Positions 54,140 to 59,233 of a DNA stretch of 59,233 nt are shown here, in pieces; position 1 is the first letter of the stretch; each line of letters begins with the position of its first letter. The stretch lies in assembly GCF_000154845.1 (NCBI RefSeq), contig NZ_DS981465.1, positions 1 to 59,233 of the forward strand. The letters are read 5' to 3'. Source of the DNA: Phocaeicola coprocola DSM 17136 (GTDB taxonomy: Bacteria; Bacteroidota; Bacteroidia; Bacteroidales; Bacteroidaceae). Made by a program: the position numbers and the translations under genes. Below the pieces are notes generated by a model that saw only the letters and a list, made by a program, of their open reading frames with translations, searched no databases and was not told the origin of the DNA.

Positions 54140-54153
54140 ATGCTGATATATAT

Positions 54154-54199
54154 AAAAAAACTTGCCCATGTTTTGTGATAAACGTGGGCAAGTTTTTTA
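54154..54199. terminator. Bidirectional terminator
   Basis: AAACTTGCCCA (54158-54168) and TGGGCAAGTTT (54185-54195) form a perfect stem with A run on the left and T run on the right, so it can end both the ROK transcript and the converging GH43 transcript. Confidence 0.88.
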
Positions 54200-54214
54200 T
54201 TTTTTTGTACGTTT

Positions 54215-55882
54215 TTACTTGTCGATTCTGAACCAGTCAACATCTACCCAGCCGCCGTCGTTGGTCTTGATGGCAGGACGTGTGCAGAATGTACCTACTT
54301 TGGCACCTATCCATTTGCCTTCTTTCACCTGGAATTCTTTTCCGAACTTGTGGAATTTCTTTCCGTTGGTGCTGTAGCTCAACTGACATTTTACCACCAG
54401 GTCGTGTCCGCCTTCGCTCTTGCCGATCTTTTCACCCGTAGTAGTGATTTCGGCACGCAGGTAAATTTCATTACCTTTCAGCGGAAGGGTTTCGTTTACG
54501 GTTTCCTGACCGCCACGATCGGCTTTCTTGCATTCTACCTGAGAGAGAACCAGTCCGTTTTCGGTATTTTCGAGCACGATACCTGCATAGCTCATACCCA
54601 TAACTACCAGTCCTGTACGTTCGCCTTTGTACTTGGCGATAGGAGAGAACTTCATCTTCATGGTAGCGCTGAAGCTTGGAGCAGGGAATTTTTGCAGCAG
54701 CATGTTGGGCACATCCCACAGGCTCTTGTAGTTTTCGGGAACCGGATAAGAATAGAGGCGCAATACTCCATGTTCCTGATCGGCAAAGTACCATTTGTCG
54801 TTGATATTGGCATTCCATTGCCATTGCAGGCCCAGTTCGTTTGTATTGAACTCATCGCTTTCCTGCGGGGTACAGATAGGATATGTCTTTCCTACGTTCG
54901 GTTTTTTGTAAGTCAGTACAGGTTCGCCACAACCGTCGCCATCCTTGTCTTCACCGATTACAGGCCAGTCGTTTACCCATTTTACCGGTTGCAGGTGAAC
55001 CAGACGTCCGGCTGCACCCACATCCTGGAAGTGCAGGAACCAGTCTTCTCCGCTTGGGGTATCTACCCAGCCTCCCTGATGAGGTCCGTTGACAGGGCTG
55101 TTGCCTTGTGCCAGCACGGTTTTCCATTCATACGGTCCGTATACGTTTTTCGAACGCAGTACGACCTGCCAGCCTGTAGGAACACCACCAGCCGGATGGA
55201 AGATATAATAATATCCGTTGCGCTTGTAGAACTTCGGTCCTTCGCAAGTTTCATGTGCCTCATGACCGTCGAAAACGATACGTGACGGACTGATGGTACG
55301 GGTAGCATCAGCACTCAGTTCGCATACGGCGATCACACTCTTCAGTCCGGCACGGCTTCCGGCATATGCGTGTGCCAGATATACCCGTCCGTCTTCGTCC
55401 CATAGCGGAGTAGTATCAATGATACCTTTGGCAGCCTTTACCAGTACCGGTTCGCACCACGGACCTTTTACATCTTTAGCCTTTGTCATGAAGATACCCT
55501 GATCAGGATCTCCCCAGAATATATAGAATTCACCGTTGTGATGACGGATACACGGAGCCCATACACGGTTGCCATGCTGAGGCGTCACATCTGTATGAGG
55601 TGGAAGTGAAGCCGGAACGGCTGCGCTCACGATACTCCAGTTTACCAGATCTTTGGAGTGGAGAATCTGCAAAGCCGGCAGACATCCGAAGCTGGATGAG
55701 GTCATGTAGAAGTCATCGCCTACACGGCAAACATCGGGATCGGAGTAATCGGCATATAGTACCGGATTCTTGTATGTTCCGTCACCCTGGTCGGCAACCC
55801 ATACCTTCGATACATAGTTTTGTGCCTGTACCGAGGGTACGAGGCAGCTTCCCAGTAAGATTGAGAATACGATTGATTTCAT
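54215..55882 (-). CDS. Glycoside hydrolase family 43 enzyme (exported)
   Basis: A 555-residue protein with signal peptide (FSILLGSCLVPSVQAQ). The GH43 five-bladed propeller spans about 35-310: catalytic base D48 in Y-S-D-P-D, pKa modulator D156 in GIIDTTPLWDEDG, and catalytic acid E214 in C-E-G-P-K-F-Y. The C-terminal 220 residues form a beta-sandwich of the type that follows many GH43 xylosidases and arabinofuranosidases (QWQWNANINDKWYF, then LLQKFPAPSFSATMKMKF). Likely activities are beta-xylosidase, alpha-arabinofuranosidase or galactosidase on pectic or hemicellulosic side chains. It belongs with the DUF4861 and GH28 genes on the same strand. Confidence 0.93.
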   Translation of the reverse strand: MKSIVFSILLGSCLVPSVQAQNYVSKVWVADQGDGTYKNPVLYADYSDPDVCRVGDDFYMTSSSFGCLPALQILHSKDLVNWSIVSAAVPASLPPHTDVTPQHGNRVWAPCIRHHNGEFYIFWGDPDQGIFMTKAKDVKGPWCEPVLVKAAKGIIDTTPLWDEDGRVYLAHAYAGSRAGLKSVIAVCELSADATRTISPSRIVFDGHEAHETCEGPKFYKRNGYYYIFHPAGGVPTGWQVVLRSKNVYGPYEWKTVLAQGNSPVNGPHQGGWVDTPSGEDWFLHFQDVGAAGRLVHLQPVKWVNDWPVIGEDKDGDGCGEPVLTYKKPNVGKTYPICTPQESDEFNTNELGLQWQWNANINDKWYFADQEHGVLRLYSYPVPENYKSLWDVPNMLLQKFPAPSFSATMKMKFSPIAKYKGERTGLVVMGMSYAGIVLENTENGLVLSQVECKKADRGGQETVNETLPLKGNEIYLRAEITTTGEKIGKSEGGHDLVVKCQLSYSTNGKKFHKFGKEFQVKEGKWIGAKVGTFCTRPAIKTNDGGWVDVDWFRIDK

Positions 55883-56035
55883 GGATTATGGTTATTTAGT
55901 TAATAAATTATTTTGTTCGCATTTGTGTGTTATTCACATCGTCTGACTTTTATAAAATACGTCCGGAGTGCCTGAAACATCCATTCGCTTTGTCTTTTTT
56001 AACTTCTGTGTTCCGATGTGGTGTTTATGTTGTGA

Positions 56036-57262
56036 CTATTTCTTGACGACTGTAATTTTGACCGGCTGTTCCAACGCCTTTTTCCATTCCTGTACGTAGG
56101 CAAACCATTTTTCCTTGTCGGGATAACCGAAGGTTTCCTTGCACGAGGTGAATGATGTATAGTAGCGGAACGAACTTTTTCCGGGAGCGCTGATGGTATA
56201 AAGGAAGTTTTCCTTGTCGGATGTTTCTTTTACCACATACTTCTTGGGAATATAAGTAGCCAGTCCTACGGTTTCTTTTTTATATTTCACTGTATCGTTT
56301 ACCGGCCAGTCTGTACCCCAGCTTGCAACCAGCCCGTTATGGTCGGAAAACATGTCGGCGTGTCCTGTAATGTTCTGTACACCGGTACAGAATACTTCCT
56401 TATCCAGCGGAGCATCGAACAGCACATCTACCTGTGCATCGCGGTGTCCGGCATACAGTGTATAGCGGTTTATCATGTTCAGTTCCTTGTTCTGATACTG
56501 CCAGCCCTTTACCTCTGCATCGACAATGGTACGTACCGGTCCTGAAGCTAGGATACGCTGTCCGCGTACGGCAACCGGTTTGATAAGTGTAGACTGTGTA
56601 CCGTCCCATCCTCTCAGTGTTCCGGCTCCGCAGCTGCTGTTTACCTTGATGACATCATCGCCGAAGCCGCGCTTCAACTGTTCGCCGGTAGGGTAGAACT
56701 GACTTTCTTCCAGCTCCAGACCTTTGTGGAATTTTCCGTACAGGTCGGTAGTCTGTTTCTCATTGAAATAAATGCGGTATGCTACCAGCTCACTTTCGAA
56801 AGCCGCTCCGTGGTGATGCTGTACGTTGTAAGTGTCCGAAGCACCGTCGGCATAGATGGCATATCCTTTGGCATATTTGTTTTTCTTGGAAGTACGGAAC
56901 AACATTTCGGCATACACACGTGCCGGATATGTTTTGTCGCTTTTAAGACTGGATAGTGTGACGTTGAGTGTCTTCTTACCCGAAGCCGGCAGGTTGATGA
57001 CAAAAGCCAGTTCGTCGGCACGGGTGTCACCGTTCATATCGTCGAGCTGTGAGGGAATTTCGTTTGTCCCGTCGAAAACAGTAGCCGACTTGACAGTAAA
57101 TCCTGCTCCAAGGGAACTGAGATCAATAACGACAGGCTCGTCCACCTTTTCAGCGTTCCACGGATTTTCAACGATGACTTCTATTTTCTTTTCCTGACCT
57201 TGTGCCGATGCACTCAGTTCTCCTGCCAGCAGTGCCAGACAGATTGCAGAGAATGTTTTCAT
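56036..57262 (-). CDS. DUF4861-family exported protein of the pectin cluster
   Basis: A 408-residue secreted protein (signal ICLALLAGELSASAQ). The segment IEVIVENPWNAEKVDEPVVI at its start, G-Y-A-I-Y-A-D-G-A with NVQHHHGAAFESELVAYRIYF in the middle, and the W-F-A-Y-V-Q-E-W near the C-terminus match DUF4861, found in pectin and rhamnogalacturonan utilisation loci. The fold is probably a beta-supersandwich, and the His-rich H-H-H-G could be part of an active site, but no activity is established here. A hairpin separates it from the GH28 gene, so expression may be partly independent. Confidence 0.8.
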   Translation of the reverse strand: MKTFSAICLALLAGELSASAQGQEKKIEVIVENPWNAEKVDEPVVIDLSSLGAGFTVKSATVFDGTNEIPSQLDDMNGDTRADELAFVINLPASGKKTLNVTLSSLKSDKTYPARVYAEMLFRTSKKNKYAKGYAIYADGASDTYNVQHHHGAAFESELVAYRIYFNEKQTTDLYGKFHKGLELEESQFYPTGEQLKRGFGDDVIKVNSSCGAGTLRGWDGTQSTLIKPVAVRGQRILASGPVRTIVDAEVKGWQYQNKELNMINRYTLYAGHRDAQVDVLFDAPLDKEVFCTGVQNITGHADMFSDHNGLVASWGTDWPVNDTVKYKKETVGLATYIPKKYVVKETSDKENFLYTISAPGKSSFRYYTSFTSCKETFGYPDKEKWFAYVQEWKKALEQPVKITVVKK

Positions 57263-57364
57263 AATATATTCAGCATTTTATCGGTATCCGATAAGTTCCG
57301 GATATCAAAGAACTTGTCGGAGTAGTATATGATTTTATAGTCGGAAGTTCCGAAAAGGAAGAAA

Positions 57365-57421
57365 GGATCTGTAAACATGAGAACCGAGCTTGCGTGACTT
57401 GAACCGGATGTTTACAGACCC
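57365..57421 (-). terminator. Long hairpin between GH28 and DUF4861 genes
   Basis: CTGTAAACAT and ATGTTTACAG pair across a 30-base inner region that can itself partly pair. In the minus direction it is followed by CCTTTCTTCCTTTT. It acts as a possible attenuating terminator after the GH28 gene. Confidence 0.55.
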
Positions 57422-57458
57422 TTCGTCGTTCTTATTTCTGATAACGGAAGGATTCGGG

Positions 57459-59066
57459 TTAGAATTTATACGATTCTGCCTGGTTTCCTACCTTTTTATA
57501 TTGTTTGTCGCCTACAGTAACGTTTGTTACATTCTGCATTTTCAGGTTGTTTCCACCTTTAGTAGTAATGACTTTCACGTTTTTCAGTGTAGCTCCATCT
57601 GCACGGTTCAGTATTACGCCGTCTTTAGCATCCGACATGGTTACGTTTTCGATGTGGATATTTTTGATAGGCATTTCCGGCAAACCGTTGAACAAGATAG
57701 CACGTCCTACGTTCTTTGCGGTAACGTTCTTGATGAAAATGTCGCGGAAAGCAGGAGTTTCTTCTGTTACGGCAGGAATCTTTTGTTCTGTCGGGTTGTT
57801 GTAACCGTCGCCTTCACCCGGAGCCTTTCCGCCATAGAACAAGTCGAAAATCAATCCTTCGTTCGGGATGTTGATCATGTTGATGTTGTTGATATGGATG
57901 TTTTCTACTACACCACCACGTCCGCGGGTACTCTTGAAACGCAAGCCGACATCAGTTCCCAGGAATGTACAGTTGTCTACGTAGATGTTCTTTACACCAC
58001 CTGACATTTCGCTACCTACAACGAAACCTCCATGTCCGTGCAGAACTACGTTGTTGCGGATGATGACATTCTGGCAAGGTTCACCACGACGGCGTCCGTC
58101 TTCGTCCTTACCCGACTTGATACAGATACCATCGTCGCCGGCATCGAAGCTGCTGTTCTGAATCAGTGCACGGTTGCAAGACTCCAGGTCGAGTGCATCA
58201 CCATTCTGTGAGTACCAGGGGTTAGATACGCTGATATTGTTGATGGTAATGTCTTCGCAAGAAAGCGGATGCAGACACCAGCTTGGAGAGTTCTTGAAGG
58301 TTACGCCTTCCAGCAACACCTTTTTACACTTGATAAAGCTCAGCAGAACCGGACGCAGCCAGTCGCGTATGCTGTTCCATTCTTCATCGGTATTGATTCC
58401 TTCGGGCACATTGAAGTTCTTGCATGCCATAGCTCCTTTGATAGAGCCTTCGCTCGGATACCAGATACGTCCTGATTCATCGAGTACACCACCCGAATCC
58501 ACCAGCTTTTTCCATTGGTTGGCAGTCATTTTGCCTTTCTTTACCGGACGCCATGTATCACCGTTTCCGTCCATCACACCTTTTCCGGTGATGGCAAGGT
58601 TTTCAGCGTTGAGAGCTGATATCGGTGACTGGCAGCGGCGTGTTTCCAGTCCTTCGAATGAAGTTTTGACGATAGGATACTGAGTGTGGTCGGCTGTAAA
58701 CAGAACCAGTGCGTTTTCTTCCAGATATAAATTGATGTTGCTTTGCAGTACGATAGGACCGGTAAGCCACAGTCCCGCAGGTACGATAACCTTACCGCCA
58801 CCCTTTTCGGCTACGGCCTTGATAGCTTTGTCGAAAGCTTCTGTATTGAGCGTAATACCGTCGGCTACAGCACCGAATTCAGTAATAGAACGCGAATAAT
58901 CGGGAAATACCGGTAGCTGAACCTTATTCATCTGAAATGGCAGTTCACTGTAGATGTTATCGGCTTCTGTTGCATTTTTTGCCGTTACACTGTTTGTGTA
59001 GCCCAGTGCAAAAGCTGCGATACATACTGATAAAGCCCATTGTCTTAAGTTGCTAAATGTAATCAT
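57459..59066 (-). CDS. Glycoside hydrolase family 28 (polygalacturonase-type)
   Basis: A 535-residue protein with an N-terminal signal (LSVCIAAFALGYTNSVTA). It has the right-handed beta-helix repeats of GH28 (ITEFGAVADGITLNTEAFDK at the start) and all active-site motifs: NGDALD at 288-293, D-A-G-D-D at 308-312, G-H-G at 344-346 and R-F-K at 376-378. The first is usually NTD in polygalacturonases, and the variant NGD is common among exo-acting Bacteroides enzymes. It should hydrolyse galacturonan or rhamnogalacturonan oligosaccharides in the periplasm. With GH43 and DUF4861 it forms a small pectin cluster; no SusC/SusD for it is inside the window. Confidence 0.95.
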   Translation of the reverse strand: MITFSNLRQWALSVCIAAFALGYTNSVTAKNATEADNIYSELPFQMNKVQLPVFPDYSRSITEFGAVADGITLNTEAFDKAIKAVAEKGGGKVIVPAGLWLTGPIVLQSNINLYLEENALVLFTADHTQYPIVKTSFEGLETRRCQSPISALNAENLAITGKGVMDGNGDTWRPVKKGKMTANQWKKLVDSGGVLDESGRIWYPSEGSIKGAMACKNFNVPEGINTDEEWNSIRDWLRPVLLSFIKCKKVLLEGVTFKNSPSWCLHPLSCEDITINNISVSNPWYSQNGDALDLESCNRALIQNSSFDAGDDGICIKSGKDEDGRRRGEPCQNVIIRNNVVLHGHGGFVVGSEMSGGVKNIYVDNCTFLGTDVGLRFKSTRGRGGVVENIHINNINMINIPNEGLIFDLFYGGKAPGEGDGYNNPTEQKIPAVTEETPAFRDIFIKNVTAKNVGRAILFNGLPEMPIKNIHIENVTMSDAKDGVILNRADGATLKNVKVITTKGGNNLKMQNVTNVTVGDKQYKKVGNQAESYKF

Positions 59067-59233
59067 GAACGCTAATATTTATGTTTATCTTGTTGTTCTT
59101 TTACTCTATATTAAATAAAGGTGAGGTTTTCTTGAATGTGCTTATTATCCTTAGCGCCCGGCAACGTTCTCTCACAGAAGGTTGACAGGCAGGATAATAA
59201 AGACCTTTTTTTAACCTAATTTCTAACCTTAAC

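Overview
The window is a chromosomal segment of a gut Bacteroidales bacterium, most likely Bacteroides or Phocaeicola. The evidence is the SusC/SusD outer-membrane import genes, an UpxY-type antiterminator heading a polysaccharide locus, paired HU-like/amidase genes, and many promoters with the Bacteroides -7 box TAnnTTTG, several with TTTG 20 bases upstream. No rRNA, tRNA or CRISPR array was seen.

Layout. (1) 1-714 is the 3' end of an IS4-type transposase. (2) 747-16711, all on the minus strand, is a surface-polysaccharide locus: UpxY, SLBB export protein, Wzz, Wzx flippase, a 1065-residue fusion protein, a GT4-like transferase, an EpsG-type polymerase, two more glycosyltransferases, a pyruvyl transferase and an iron-sulfur F420-type protein. 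The distal genes are AT-rich and the proximal ones GC-rich, with the break inside wzz. (3) 17116-20740 holds a small putative HTH gene and a GC-rich wHTH/DnaB-like helicase/HU-like/DUF4248 cluster. (4) 20749-25657 is an AT-rich type IIS restriction-modification cassette of the Alw26I/Eco31I/Esp3I kind (m6A methylase, circularly permuted m5C methylase, HNH endonuclease, C protein), bounded by a perfect 71-bp direct repeat of the end of the DUF4248 gene. (5) 25735-27182 is a second small cassette (DUF3791, ART-like DUF3990, third small gene) with its own direct repeats, followed by a candidate small RNA. (6) 27358-31352 is a decayed locus: frameshifted metallophosphoesterase, then frameshifted and deletion-truncated SusC. 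(7) 31590-32578 is HU-like/smalltalk-like/amidase. (8) 32978-40106 is a SusC/SusD/zinc metallohydrolase/DUF4302 import operon, followed by two poorly characterised genes. (9) 42351-47117 has an Oar-like TonB-dependent receptor, a glycerophosphodiester phosphodiesterase and an exported protein. (10) 47229-52944 (minus) is a MacAB/TolC-type export operon. (11) 53100-54074 is a ROK kinase. (12) 54215-59066 (minus) carries GH43, DUF4861 and GH28 genes for pectic or hemicellulosic polysaccharide.

The most unusual items are the fusion of two formylglycine-enzyme-like domains, a membrane segment and a polysaccharide pyruvyl transferase in one protein, and the insertion hotspot at 20.7-27.2 kb. There, two unrelated cassettes, one restriction-modification and one ADP-ribosyltransferase-like, each lack an integrase and are bounded by duplicated flanking sequence. 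All functional statements are read from sequence patterns and family knowledge; no searches were run.
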